Assembly: GCA_902569115.1 (NCBI GenBank)
Contig: CACFTI010000001.1
Coordinates: 62,001 to 126,000 of the forward strand
Direction: 5' to 3'
Source of the DNA: an uncultured Verrucomicrobiota bacterium
GTDB taxonomy: Bacteria > Verrucomicrobiota > Verrucomicrobiia > Opitutales > Seribacteraceae
Length of the DNA: 64,000 nt
In this document: one piece after another, positions 26,419 through 34,792 of the stretch
Numbering within the stretch: position 1 is the stretch's first letter
Layout of the letters: the number at the start of each line of letters is the position of its first letter
The notes under the pieces: model-generated
Seen by the model: only the letters and a program-made list of their open reading frames with translations
Databases searched by the model: none
Told to the model about the DNA's origin: nothing
Translations under genes and position numbers: made by a program

Positions 26419-27465
26419 CTAGAAAGTAAGGAGACCTTCCAAATACAACTCATTAAGATTACCCTCACCACCGGTAAGAAGATCACGTTGAGAATGACTG
26501 TATTCAAAATTAAAATAAAGATTACTGGTTACCGTAAAAAGTAATGCAAGGGTGAATCTATTCGCAGATTCGTACTTTAAAATATCAATCTCATTATCCT
26601 CATAGGAATACCTTAATGTCCCTGCAACCCAATCGGTGAAAGAATAATTAGCCATTACCATGATGTCCCATAAAGAATATCCAAAATAGTTGTAATTATC
26701 ATATTCCAAAGCAAGGGTCAGGCTGTCGCCTGAATAATTAACAAAGGTATTCACTTGAGAAATGGAATCGTCCATATCTTCAACATCTTCGTAGGCAAAT
26801 CCAAGACGAGCTTCCAGACCAGGTACAATCATCATGGAAGCGGCAATATCGATGGCAACACCTTCTCCAAGATCACTGTTAATATTTAATGCATCTTCAA
26901 CCTTACTAGCAAAGCCGTAGGTATCGTGCAAACCAAGTACTAATCCAAACTGTCCGTTGTTAAAATTCAAACGCATTCCATCTACATACGAACTGGTTAA
27001 TCCACCTATCGTGTAGGCTGGTGTGACCGCATACAAACCGGGTGCTTCATCGGCATCAAAACCAAGTACCGTAACCTGACGACCAAATGTGATGGATAAA
27101 TCCTGGTTGAAGTTATATCGACCAAAAGCTTGCTCCAATTCTACACCAGATCCTGAAGCGGTATCTAAGTGAATTTCAGCAGTGATCGGGGAAAAATCCA
27201 GTAAGAAATCGAGATCTGCGTCAGTTCCAAAATCTACGACTTCACCGTCACCATCTGCATCAGTGTAACCAAAAATAAAATCCACATACCCTCTTAATTT
27301 CACTCGATTACCCAGTGATATACCATTATAAGCAATAGTCTCATTTGCTCCCAATGAGGTGCCCTCTGAAGCATAAGAGGTTGCAACAGCGGAACCACCC
27401 GGGATTTGAGCTGTCAAGGTATTGATTGAAAATAATGCGAATAAAAGTGAAATCAAGTATTTCAT
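26419..27465 (-). CDS. Outer-membrane beta-barrel porin, BBP2-like
   Basis: 348 residues with a signal peptide (about 1-20, LLFALFSINTLTAQ). The mature protein has short alternating amphipathic strands throughout, aromatic girdles (YDNYNYFGYSLWDIMV), the strand-rich segment KLRGYVDFIFGY and the motif FGRYNFNQDLSITFGRQVTVLGFDADE that matches the BBP2/OmpL-like porin family, and ends in Phe (LYLEGLLTF), the BAM recognition signal. An acidic stretch DADGDGEVVDFGTDADLD near residue 70 may bind calcium. It is monocistronic: candidate promoter at 27499-27527 and terminator at 26366-26393. The transported solute is unknown. Confidence 0.85.
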   Translation of the reverse strand: MKYLISLLFALFSINTLTAQIPGGSAVATSYASEGTSLGANETIAYNGISLGNRVKLRGYVDFIFGYTDADGDGEVVDFGTDADLDFLLDFSPITAEIHLDTASGSGVELEQAFGRYNFNQDLSITFGRQVTVLGFDADEAPGLYAVTPAYTIGGLTSSYVDGMRLNFNNGQFGLVLGLHDTYGFASKVEDALNINSDLGEGVAIDIAASMMIVPGLEARLGFAYEDVEDMDDSISQVNTFVNYSGDSLTLALEYDNYNYFGYSLWDIMVMANYSFTDWVAGTLRYSYEDNEIDILKYESANRFTLALLFTVTSNLYFNFEYSHSQRDLLTGGEGNLNELYLEGLLTF

Positions 27466-27498
27466 AAAAGTATATTACAATTTAGGGATGAGAATTCT

Positions 27499-27527
27499 AC
27501 TAAAGAGAAGTTTCAAAATCTCGTCAA
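27499..27527 (-). promoter_or_regulatory. Candidate sigma-70 promoter of the porin gene
   Basis: Minus strand: -35 TTGACG (27527-27522), 17-base spacer, -10 TTTAGT (27504-27499; four of six positions match the consensus). The predicted start of transcription lies about 25-30 bases before the porin ATG at 27465. No other promoter-like pair of similar quality was seen in this 108-base gap. Confidence 0.4.
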
Positions 27528-27573
27528 CAATCGAAAACTATCAATCTTAATAGACTTTATATTCGAACCAACT

Positions 27574-28413
27574 TTAGTTGGGTTGCGTAATTCTCTTTAA
27601 TTTTTCTCGAATAAAAGAGGGGAGCTTTTCAATTTGTTCATCGTTATCAATGGATCCTTCAAAAATAATTTCACCGTTGGGTTTGGTAAATTTCAAAAAT
27701 TTTAATCCATATTTCTGTGAATATTCAAGAGTCCCGTCTTCATCAGTTATTTTGGTGAAATTCTGCTGGGAAGAATAGGAGAAACTTTGAATATCACCAT
27801 TCGTTGAACCATGAATTGGATGATCTGGATCGATAAGACCATTGTCTGTAAAATTAAGATTGGAAATTCCAGGAAGCTGTGACAATCCATGACTTTTCAA
27901 TAAATCCCAAATAGAGGATTTGTGGTTGCGAAATAGATTATCAAAGTTTTTCTCAAAAGGACTTTCAAATGGAAAATTCTGGTCCTGATACAGTTGAGAT
28001 TCAAACTTTTGATCATCTGACCTGCGGGAAGTTTCTGAAAGAATAACATCCAGGAGCATGGGTTTCCCCTTGCGTAAAATTTTAAGTTTTACCCGATCAC
28101 CGTTACTTTTCATTCGAACGAGTGCTTTTAGTTGATTGGAATTAACCAAGGTTTGGTCGTCCATCTGGAGGAAAATATCATAAAGCTTTACACCTGCCCG
28201 ATCTGCAGGGCTATCGGGAGAAACCTGATCGATACTCAAATAGATACCTTTGGGTAGGTTTAATTGTTCGCTCATTGCCTCAGGTAATGTGGAAGAACTG
28301 ACTCCAAGGAAAGTAACCTTTTCAATCTTCTGACTCGTCTTAGAAAATACACAAGTTGAAGACAGACAAAAATAAGCAAAGGCAAGTTTCGTGATAATAG
28401 AAAAAAATTTCAT
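27574..28413 (-). CDS. Secreted PDZ-domain protein
   Basis: 279 residues from the ATG at 28413 (a TTG nine bases upstream would add three residues). Signal peptide about 1-25 (IITKLAFAYFCLSSTCVFS). A PDZ domain covers about 30-125: FLGVSSSTLPEAMSEQLNLPKGIYLSIDQV, SPADRAGVKLYDIFLQMDDQTL and the HtrA/DegQ-like RMKSNGDRVKLKILRKGK. No protease domain is present, so it is a free periplasmic PDZ protein. The C-terminal half is hydrophilic, with a motif IHGS-like segment (DHPIHGSTNG) similar to PIHGVS in the neighbouring anti-sigma candidate. It is the third gene after the sigma factor and may sense or scaffold for it. Confidence 0.8.
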   Translation of the reverse strand: MKFFSIITKLAFAYFCLSSTCVFSKTSQKIEKVTFLGVSSSTLPEAMSEQLNLPKGIYLSIDQVSPDSPADRAGVKLYDIFLQMDDQTLVNSNQLKALVRMKSNGDRVKLKILRKGKPMLLDVILSETSRRSDDQKFESQLYQDQNFPFESPFEKNFDNLFRNHKSSIWDLLKSHGLSQLPGISNLNFTDNGLIDPDHPIHGSTNGDIQSFSYSSQQNFTKITDEDGTLEYSQKYGLKFLKFTKPNGEIIFEGSIDNDEQIEKLPSFIREKLKRITQPN

Positions 28414-28483
28414 TATTGGCAATTTTTGTGTTGTTAAGCCACAAACAAGCGAAAAAAACTATACAAGCGGCAAACTGAAGGGT

Positions 28484-29068
28484 TTAATATAGATCCAGGT
28501 CGATCAGAATAATCTCCTGACGAGGTTGTGTTGAAAGAATACGTTTATTCGTAGCCGGGTGTTGCCAAAGGATTTCATCGATATAATGCATTCGAACCTG
28601 ACGAGCAGGTAGTCGACCGGGTATAGAAATCACACCCTCATCAATTCGGTCCAGTAGTCTTTCCTGAAAAGTAGGCAACCAACCTCCCACAGGCATACCG
28701 GATTGTGCTTCCAGTTCTGCAACGGAAACTCCGTGAATAGGGCTTTCGGGATCTTCGTAAGGAGAAACCTGGGGTGCAGTAGAACGAACCGATGATGGTG
28801 CAAATTGTTCGTTCCCACTGTTTCCCCAAAAATAGACACTTAGAAAAGCAATCACTAAGGAAGCAGCGATGCTGAAACCTAACCAAGGAAAGAAGGTTAG
28901 GTTCGATTTAACTGGGGCAGACGAAGACTTTATTTCCTCAGGCAATTGACGCATCGCCAAATTCCCGGCATCCCCCAAACCCTGCTCGATGCGATCCGTG
29001 AGTTGGGGAGATGGACTTTTGGGTAAAAGAGATTTCAGCTCCTTTTCGATGGATTCAAATTCCTTCAT
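28484..29068 (-). CDS. Single-span membrane protein, candidate anti-sigma factor
   Basis: 194 residues. N-terminal cytoplasmic part of about 75 residues (FESIEKELKSLLPKSPSPQLTDRIEQGL), one transmembrane helix about 76-97 (FPWLGFSIAASLVIAFLSVYF), and a periplasmic C-terminal part of about 95 residues. There is no zinc-binding HxxxCxxC motif. It overlaps the ECF sigma gene by 4 bases (ATGA), the usual arrangement for sigma/anti-sigma pairs; the role is inferred from this and the topology. The periplasmic part has a PESPIHGVSVAELEAQ segment and ends in a hydrophobic strand EIILIDLDLY. Confidence 0.7.
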   Translation of the reverse strand: MKEFESIEKELKSLLPKSPSPQLTDRIEQGLGDAGNLAMRQLPEEIKSSSAPVKSNLTFFPWLGFSIAASLVIAFLSVYFWGNSGNEQFAPSSVRSTAPQVSPYEDPESPIHGVSVAELEAQSGMPVGGWLPTFQERLLDRIDEGVISIPGRLPARQVRMHYIDEILWQHPATNKRILSTQPRQEIILIDLDLY

Positions 29069-29592
29069 TTAGACGCGAGGTTCGTATTTGGGTCATCCAG
29101 TTCTTCTGGAACCCAATCTTTTAATTTTTGTAAAGCGTAGCGGTAACGCGAAGTGACTGTATTGAGAGACAGATCCAGTGTGCGGGCGATTTCATCGAAT
29201 GTGAGTTCCCCCCAAATTTTCAGAGTAAGTACCTCTTTTTGTTCATTCGGAAGGCGATCGACTGACCGGAGGAGGGCTCTCTGTTTCTCGTCTTTTTCCA
29301 GTGTATATTCGAAAGAAGAAGAAAGTGGAGTGAGCTCGAAAGTTTTCTGTTCACGAATAATACGACGGTCAAGACTGCGAGCCCAATCAATCGCCAATCG
29401 GCGAATGGCCCGATAGACCAAACCGGGAGCCACTTCTCCGGTGTGACCATAAAGTCTCCAAATGCGAACAAATGCTTCCTGTACCAAATCTTCCGCATCG
29501 TGGGGGTTGCGTGCCTGTTGCCTGGCGAAAAGAAGAAGTTTCGATCCGTGACGGGCAAACCAAGATTTCCAAATGGGTTCAGTATTCATCAT
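29065..29592 (-). CDS. ECF-type RNA polymerase sigma factor
   Basis: About 175 residues from the ATG at 29592 (TTG at 29598 also possible). Region 2: FARQQARNPHDAEDLVQEAFVRIWR with the conserved DAEDLVQEAF -10-recognition helix; region 4: LPNEQKEVLTLKIWGELTFDEIARTLDLSLNTVTSRYRYALQKL, a helix-turn-helix for the -35 element. The length and two-region build fit the extracytoplasmic-function group. It overlaps the candidate anti-sigma gene by ATGA and starts an operon with a PDZ protein. Promoter candidate at 29613-29642. Confidence 0.93.
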   Translation of the reverse strand: MMNTEPIWKSWFARHGSKLLLFARQQARNPHDAEDLVQEAFVRIWRLYGHTGEVAPGLVYRAIRRLAIDWARSLDRRIIREQKTFELTPLSSSFEYTLEKDEKQRALLRSVDRLPNEQKEVLTLKIWGELTFDEIARTLDLSLNTVTSRYRYALQKLKDWVPEELDDPNTNLASK

Positions 29593-29612
29593 TTTCAAAA
29601 GTGTAGGCGTTG

Positions 29613-29642
29613 AATATAGAGTAATTTGTTTTCAATTGTAAA
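29613..29642 (-). promoter_or_regulatory. Candidate promoter of the sigma/anti-sigma/PDZ operon
   Basis: Minus strand: TTTACA (29642-29637), 18-base spacer, TATATT (29618-29613); matches five of six consensus bases in each box. The transcript would start about 14 bases before the sigma ATG at 29592. It has sigma-70 form rather than an evident ECF autoregulatory motif. Confidence 0.42.
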
Positions 29643-29901
29643 AAATTTTGCCATCGGGACAAGTAGACTGATTAAAAAAAGTTTTTTCTGCCTTTTTAGG
29701 GAATTTTTAAAAATTGGCATCCAATGTGCAAACTTGGTTTTACAAAAGGGCAAAACAGACTCTTAATGAGTTACACAAACATGCGCGACCTGGGCTGGGT
29801 CGCGCATTTTTGTTTTATAATAATCACTACCAAAAGAAAGACATACCCGAACAGATTGCCTTGTCTTGCCTCCCGGTCCTTTCTATGGATGAAAACATCC
29901 T
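29643..29901 (+). other. Gene-free stretch before eboE with orphan terminator: possible leader/attenuator or small RNA
   Basis: The 309 bases between the sigma gene and eboE hold the sigma promoter on the minus side, then AT-rich sequence with A7 and T6 runs (29674-29688), a C/G-containing core and a strong + strand terminator (29781-29816) with 85 bases left before the eboE ATG. No plus-strand gene precedes this terminator, so it must end a short transcript begun inside the gap. It could be a regulated leader of the ebo operon or an independent small RNA. A short open frame from ATG at 29766 reads through the hairpin but has no family features. Confidence 0.4.
29781..29816 (+). terminator. 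Orphan Rho-independent terminator in the ebo leader
   Basis: A perfect 10-base stem ATGCGCGACC / GGTCGCGCAT with a seven-base loop, followed by TTTTTGTTTT. It is GC-rich in an AT-rich surrounding. It is oriented + and lies between divergent genes. Confidence 0.8.
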
Positions 29902-31083
29902 ATGAAATTAAGCAACCAAGCTCATCTAGCCTACTGCACCAATGTACATCGTGGAAATAGCTGGCAGGAGACATTTGATTCTTTGGAGAATTATGTAATG
30001 AAAGTGAGGGAAGAAGTCGCCCCTGAGCAGAGATTTGCGATTGGGTTGCGATTAGGGGCGGATGCCGCACGCGAATTAGCGGAGCCGAGGGAGCTTTATG
30101 AATTTCGTAAATGGCTCGACCAAAAGAATGCCTATGTTTTTACGATCAATGGTTTTCCCTACGGCAACTTCCACGGCACACGGGTTAAAGAACAGGTTTA
30201 CCGACCGGACTGGACCACTAACGAGCGACTGGATTATACCCTACTGCTCTTTTCTATCCTCGAAAATCTATCGGAACCAGGCGAGGAAGGCAGTGTAAGC
30301 ACCCTACCCGGCTCGTTTAAGGAATTCCTGCCAGGCGAGGAAATTCCCGATATCCTATTGAAAAAAGTTAATGCCTGTGCCCTCGAAATTGAAAAGTTAG
30401 CCGGCCCCAAAAACCTCGACCTACACCTCGGTATGGAACCGGAACCCTTGGGTCTGTTTGAGACCACCCCGGAAACAGTTTCGTTTTTTGATAAATTATT
30501 AGAAAAGGGATCGGACGAAGAAATCATCCGAAAACGGATTGGGGTAAATTACGACTGCTGCCATCTCGCCATCGAATTTGAAGATGCTCACGAAGGACTG
30601 GACTCGCTGGTGAAGCACGGGATTCGGCTGAGCAAACTTCACTTAAGTTCAGCACTGTCTACCAAGCCAACTGAAAACAATTTACTCAGGTTGAAGGATT
30701 TTATTGAACCGGTTTATCTTCACCAGGTGACTCTGGGTAAAGACGGGCAATGCATTCGGCGTATCAAGGATCTTGATACTGCCCTCGAAATGCAAATGGC
30801 AGGAAATCTTCCCGAGGCGGATGAATGGAGAATTCATTTTCATGTTCCCCTGCACGCTTCACCCGGAGGGGACATGGGTGACACCCGCCTTCATGTGATT
30901 GATACCCTCTTCTGGCTGAGTAAAAACCAAAATGCTTGCAGGCATTTGGAAATGGAAACCTATACCTGGGAAGTCCTCCCTGAAAAACTGCAAGCCGGCA
31001 CCGTGGTGGAACAGGTGGGCAAAGAATATCAGTGGACCCTAGAACAAATGGACAAGATCGGGTTCAGTCTCGAAAAAAACTAG
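29902..31083 (+). CDS. eboE: EboE-like TIM-barrel protein (xylose isomerase-like fold)
   Basis: 393 residues. The sequence fits the 'metabolite traffic protein EboE' group: start LAYCTNVHRGNSWQETFDSL, FTINGFPYGNFHGTRVKEQVYRPDW, LHLGMEPEPLGLFET, GVNYDCCHLAIEFED, LSKLHLSSAL, and HFHVPLHAS. His, Glu and Asp residues on several strands could form a metal site as in xylose-isomerase-like barrels. The reaction is unknown. First gene of a four-gene run with eboC (15 bases on), eboD and eboF; the neighbours make the family call much firmer. ATG start with GGATG a few bases upstream. Confidence 0.85.
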   Translation: MKLSNQAHLAYCTNVHRGNSWQETFDSLENYVMKVREEVAPEQRFAIGLRLGADAARELAEPRELYEFRKWLDQKNAYVFTINGFPYGNFHGTRVKEQVYRPDWTTNERLDYTLLLFSILENLSEPGEEGSVSTLPGSFKEFLPGEEIPDILLKKVNACALEIEKLAGPKNLDLHLGMEPEPLGLFETTPETVSFFDKLLEKGSDEEIIRKRIGVNYDCCHLAIEFEDAHEGLDSLVKHGIRLSKLHLSSALSTKPTENNLLRLKDFIEPVYLHQVTLGKDGQCIRRIKDLDTALEMQMAGNLPEADEWRIHFHVPLHASPGGDMGDTRLHVIDTLFWLSKNQNACRHLEMETYTWEVLPEKLQAGTVVEQVGKEYQWTLEQMDKIGFSLEKN

Positions 31084-31098
31084 CCCTCCTCTTTTCCG

Positions 31099-32031
31099 AT
31101 GCCGTCGATTCTACATCTCGCCCTCACTCTTTCCCGCGCATCCAACCTACCCACGGTTTGGACGAACTGTCTGGCCGCGTGGGCAATCAATCAATCAGCA
31201 GAAAAAATCTTTAGGCAAACCCCGGCTTGGCATGACCCCGCCCTCTTTGACTGGGGAGTGCTCGGGTGGCTGCTTCTCGGTGCCAGCTTGGTGTATTCCG
31301 GAGGCTGCGTTTTAAACGATGCGTTTGATCAGAAATTCGATCAGCAATTTAACCCGGACCGTCCAATACCCTCGGGCCAAATCAAGGCCTCCATAGTCTG
31401 GGCAATGGGCACACTCTTTATTGTCGTTGGCGGTGCGATACTTGTTGGCTTGGCAGCGGCCTCGCCTCTTTGGACGGTTTCCCTGATAGCAGTGGTCTGC
31501 CTCTATGACTGGTGTCACAAGAAATGGATTGGTTCGGTATGGATCATGGGGAGTTGCCGAACTTTTTTGTGGTTGGTAGCAGGGTCTGCAGGAAGTGCCG
31601 AAATCATGAATACAGTGATCATTTGTGCGTTGTGTGTAGGCGGATATGTGGTGGGCATTAGCCTATTCGCCAGAAATGAATCGAAAAGAGGAGAGACAGA
31701 TGGATCAAACTCCCTTTCGATTCTTCTTTTGTTTAATCCCTGTTTGCTGACACTGGGATTGATTATTATGTGGAACCACCTCGATCCCACCCGGGTCTTT
31801 TTGCTTAACATCAGCGGCCTTTTTTTGGCTTGGATTGTACTTAACGCTGTTCTGCGAATGAAAAATACCGAGCACAAGGGAGCCATCGGACAGGGTGTAT
31901 CCATACTCCTCGCAGGAATTTGTTCCGTGGATGCCCTGGCGGTCTGCTTCTTCGTTCCGGCCCTCATGGTACCGTGTTATGCCGTTCAATTTTCTGCACA
32001 TATTCTTCAAAAGAAGTTTGCGGCGACCTAA
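31099..32031 (+). CDS. eboC: EboC-like UbiA-family prenyltransferase
   Basis: 310-residue membrane protein with about eight to nine helices. The UbiA Asp-rich motif is visible as LNDAFDQKFDQQFNPDRPIPSGQI-like sequence around residues 73-96 (N-D-x3-D-x3-D), split here only for description; the second loop is VCLYDWCHKKWIGSVWIMG (about 134-152), where the usual YD..K is conserved. UbiA enzymes prenylate aromatic acceptors. In cyanobacteria EboC belongs to the ebo genes needed for scytonemin precursor export, but its acceptor is unknown. It sits 15 bases after eboE and 23 before eboD. Confidence 0.85.
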   Translation: MPSILHLALTLSRASNLPTVWTNCLAAWAINQSAEKIFRQTPAWHDPALFDWGVLGWLLLGASLVYSGGCVLNDAFDQKFDQQFNPDRPIPSGQIKASIVWAMGTLFIVVGGAILVGLAAASPLWTVSLIAVVCLYDWCHKKWIGSVWIMGSCRTFLWLVAGSAGSAEIMNTVIICALCVGGYVVGISLFARNESKRGETDGSNSLSILLLFNPCLLTLGLIIMWNHLDPTRVFLLNISGLFLAWIVLNAVLRMKNTEHKGAIGQGVSILLAGICSVDALAVCFFVPALMVPCYAVQFSAHILQKKFAAT

Positions 32032-32054
32032 GCACGAACATACATTGTATCATC

Positions 32055-33242
32055 ATGCCCTCTCGTTTTGCCACGATTAATCGAAATATTCGGTTGGATT
32101 TTAATCACCGTGTATACTTTACCCGAGACTCGTTTTCTCCAACCAACGAGACTCTGGCCGATATCCTGCAGCCTAAACGCAAGGGACAGCCGACTAAAGC
32201 AATTGTCTATATTGACGAGGGCCTGCTCGACAGCATACCCAACCTTCCAAAACAGATTGAAAGCTATTTCCGTTCAAGGGAAGACCGACTGGACTTAGTT
32301 TGTTCACCCAAGTTTTCTTCCGGCGGCGAGCCTGCCAAAAATAATTTTGATTACATCGAACAAATTTGGAGTGATCTCAATGAGCATGCCATGTGTAGAC
32401 ATTCCTATGTCATCGTCATTGGCGGGGGTGCCGCTCTGGATATGGTGGGCTTTGCCACTGCCACTGCCCATCGAGGTCTTCGACTGATCCGTTTTCCGAC
32501 CACCAGCCTGAGCCAGGGAGATGGTGGGGTCGGCGTTAAGAACGGGGTTAATTATTTTGGAAAGAAAAACTGGGTGGGTACCTTTGCAGTGCCTGATGCA
32601 GTGGTCAATGATTTCTCATTCCTACGAGGGCTGCCAAGCAATCAAAAACGGGCTGGTTTTGTGGAGGCGGTCAAAGTAGCCCTGATCCGGGATCGTTCCT
32701 TTTTCGAACAAATCGAAGAACGAGCGGATGAACTGGCCACTTTTGAAATGGACGCAATGGAACAGGTGATCCGTAAAAGTGCCGCCCTCCATCTTGACCA
32801 CATTGCAACTTCTGGTGATCCTTTTGAAAAAGGTTCTGCCCGCCCCTTGGACTTTGGGCATTGGGTGGCTCATAAACTTGAACAGCTTTCAGACTTCCGT
32901 ATTGGACATGGCGATGCCGTGGCCATCGGTCTAGCGGTTGATTTATTGTATTCTGCCGGTATCGGTTTGGTCAAAGAAGCCACAGCTTATCGGGCAATCG
33001 ACCTGATTGAACGTCTCGGATTTTCAACCTATGATACCATCCTGCATCAGGTCGATAAAGACGACATATCTGTTATACTCAAAGGACTCGATGAATTCCG
33101 TGAGCACCTTGGCGGTGAGCTTACCATTACCTTAATCCAAGGAATCGGGGAAGGTGTTGAAGTGCATGCCATGGACAAGATGCATATTAAATCAGCACTC
33201 GACGAGCTCAGGGAAAGACATCTCGCTATTCCCGCTAAGTAA
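32055..33242 (+). CDS. eboD: EboD-like sugar phosphate cyclase (3-dehydroquinate synthase family)
   Basis: 395 residues from the ATG at 32055. The frame is open back to 31920 but that part overlaps eboC and has no family match. NAD-binding IGGGAALDMVGFATATAHRG, then FPTTSLSQGDGGVGVKNGVNYFGKKN and GFVEAVKVALIRD correspond to the AroB core; zinc ligands Glu (GFVEAVK), His (LDFGHWVAHKLE) and His (IGHGDAVAIGL) are present. AroB itself has SSVGGKTGIN where this has GGVGVKNGVN, so the substrate pocket differs and it is probably not the housekeeping dehydroquinate synthase. It is placed in the ebo cluster, 3 bases before eboF. Confidence 0.87.
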   Translation: MPSRFATINRNIRLDFNHRVYFTRDSFSPTNETLADILQPKRKGQPTKAIVYIDEGLLDSIPNLPKQIESYFRSREDRLDLVCSPKFSSGGEPAKNNFDYIEQIWSDLNEHAMCRHSYVIVIGGGAALDMVGFATATAHRGLRLIRFPTTSLSQGDGGVGVKNGVNYFGKKNWVGTFAVPDAVVNDFSFLRGLPSNQKRAGFVEAVKVALIRDRSFFEQIEERADELATFEMDAMEQVIRKSAALHLDHIATSGDPFEKGSARPLDFGHWVAHKLEQLSDFRIGHGDAVAIGLAVDLLYSAGIGLVKEATAYRAIDLIERLGFSTYDTILHQVDKDDISVILKGLDEFREHLGGELTITLIQGIGEGVEVHAMDKMHIKSALDELRERHLAIPAK

Positions 33243-33245
33243 ATA

Positions 33246-34643
33246 ATGATTAAAAAGGACCATTCATCAGGTCCGCGTGTCGCGATCCTTAATATCGTCG
33301 GACTTTGCAGCAGGCTTCTTGGTGAGTCGACCCCCCGTCTAAGTAAATTCGCTCGGCAATCTGGTAAAAAAGAGTCGATTGTAAAACCGGTAGTGCCCGC
33401 GGTTACCTGCACCGCACAATCCACCTATTTATCAGGCAAGACTCCCGCCGAACATGGCATTGTGGGGAATGGGTGGTACGACCGCATACTCAATGAACAT
33501 CATTTCTGGAAACAGTCAAACCGGCTGGTCGAGGGTAAAAAAATCTGGGAAACTCTTCGCGAAAATCGTCCAGACTTCACCTGTGCCAATCTTTTCTGGT
33601 GGTACAACATGTACTCTAGCGTTGATTACTCCATTACCCCCCGTCCTTTATACCGATCGGATGGGTTAAAAAACTTTGATATTCACAGTCAACCGCTTTC
33701 CATTCGTGATGAAATCAAAAAAGATTTGGGAGAGTTCCCTTTTCCCGCTTTTTGGGGCCCGCGGGCCGGGATCGATTCTTCCAAGTGGATTGCCGATGCT
33801 GCCCGCTGGGTCGAGGAGCGTCATCAACCGGATCTTAATTTAATCTACCTCCCTCATTTGGACTATGACCTGCAAAGATACGGCCCGAATGATCCCCGAT
33901 CTGAGCGAGCCATTAAAGAAATTGATGAGCTAGCGGGATCCCTGATCGAATTTCTTTCTGGGCGTGGTGTGCATTGCATGGTACTCTCTGAATACGGCAT
34001 CACCGAGGTGAACCGTGTCATTTATCCAAACCGTAAATTCCGCCACCAAGGATGGTTGAGCATAAAAGATGAATTTGAACTGGATACCCTCGATTCAGGA
34101 GGTAGTCGTGCCTTTGCCCTGACAGATCATCAGGTAGCTCATATTTATCTGCAGGAAAAAAGTCCGGACTTTTTAGCCAAGGTCAAGGCAACCATCGAAT
34201 CGCTCGATGGGGTGACTATGGTTTTGGAAGGGGACGCGAGAAAGCAAGCCGGACTGGATCATCCGAGAGCGGGAGATCTTGTTGCCCTGGCTGAAGAGGA
34301 TGCCTGGTTCTCATATTATTTTTGGGATGAGGATGAAAAAGCCCCGGAATTTGCCCGCTGTATTGATATACACAGGAAGCATGGATATGATCCGGCTGAA
34401 TTATTTGTGGATCCCAAGATTCCATTTCCAAGCATCAAAGCAGTCCGCAAACTTGTCGCCAAAAAAATGGGCTTCCGGATCCACATGGATTTAATACCGC
34501 TTGATGCAAATTTAGTGAAGGGTAGTCATGGAATTATCCCGAAGGATCAGGCAGACTGGCCGGTTATTTTTGGAAATGGCACACCTGATTCTGAAGTTTT
34601 GGAATCAACGGAGATCCATAACCTGATACTGAATCAATTTTAG
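33246..34643 (+). CDS. eboF: EboF-like alkaline-phosphatase-superfamily phosphodiesterase
   Basis: 465 residues of the nucleotide pyrophosphatase/phosphodiesterase branch. A nucleophile Thr lies in PAVTCTAQSTYLSGKTPAEHG (about residues 55-75); metal-binding segments are LIYLPHLDYDLQRYG (about 200) and VLSEYGI plus LVKGSHGI near residue 425. No signal peptide, so cytoplasmic. In other bacteria the ebo cluster carries an enzyme of this kind; its substrate is unknown. It starts 3 bases after eboD and ends the cluster; 149 bases follow before moxR. Confidence 0.85.
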   Translation: MIKKDHSSGPRVAILNIVGLCSRLLGESTPRLSKFARQSGKKESIVKPVVPAVTCTAQSTYLSGKTPAEHGIVGNGWYDRILNEHHFWKQSNRLVEGKKIWETLRENRPDFTCANLFWWYNMYSSVDYSITPRPLYRSDGLKNFDIHSQPLSIRDEIKKDLGEFPFPAFWGPRAGIDSSKWIADAARWVEERHQPDLNLIYLPHLDYDLQRYGPNDPRSERAIKEIDELAGSLIEFLSGRGVHCMVLSEYGITEVNRVIYPNRKFRHQGWLSIKDEFELDTLDSGGSRAFALTDHQVAHIYLQEKSPDFLAKVKATIESLDGVTMVLEGDARKQAGLDHPRAGDLVALAEEDAWFSYYFWDEDEKAPEFARCIDIHRKHGYDPAELFVDPKIPFPSIKAVRKLVAKKMGFRIHMDLIPLDANLVKGSHGIIPKDQADWPVIFGNGTPDSEVLESTEIHNLILNQF

Positions 34644-34739
34644 ACCCCTTCACCTTCAAGAATATAGTTTAGGAATTGTAGGAATTTTTCTTGCTTTATT
34701 ACTTTTACTCCATTCTCAATGAATTGCCCATAAATATTA

Positions 34740-34765
34740 TGCAAAAAATTAAAATATTTTTTGCA
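34740..34765. repeat. Perfect inverted repeat in the moxR leader
   Basis: TGCAAAAAAT - TAAAAT - ATTTTTTGCA: ten paired bases, six-base centre, ending 27 bases before the moxR ATG. It is AT-rich, with no T-run after it, so it is not a typical terminator; a protein-binding site or a leader hairpin is possible. Confidence 0.55.
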
Positions 34766-34792
34766 CCAACTAAATCATTCAGAAACACAAAA

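Noticed and set aside
29766-29960. Small open frame through the orphan terminator
   Set aside because: It reads the hairpin arms as codons and shows no domain or ribosome-binding site.
31920-32054. 45-residue N-terminal extension of eboD overlapping eboC
   Set aside because: The extension has no resemblance to AroB-family proteins and the ATG at 32055 gives the expected beginning.
32055-33242. Housekeeping 3-dehydroquinate synthase (aroB)
   Set aside because: The zinc ligands agree, but the substrate loop differs from AroB (GGVGVKNG for SSVGGKTG) and the neighbours are ebo genes.
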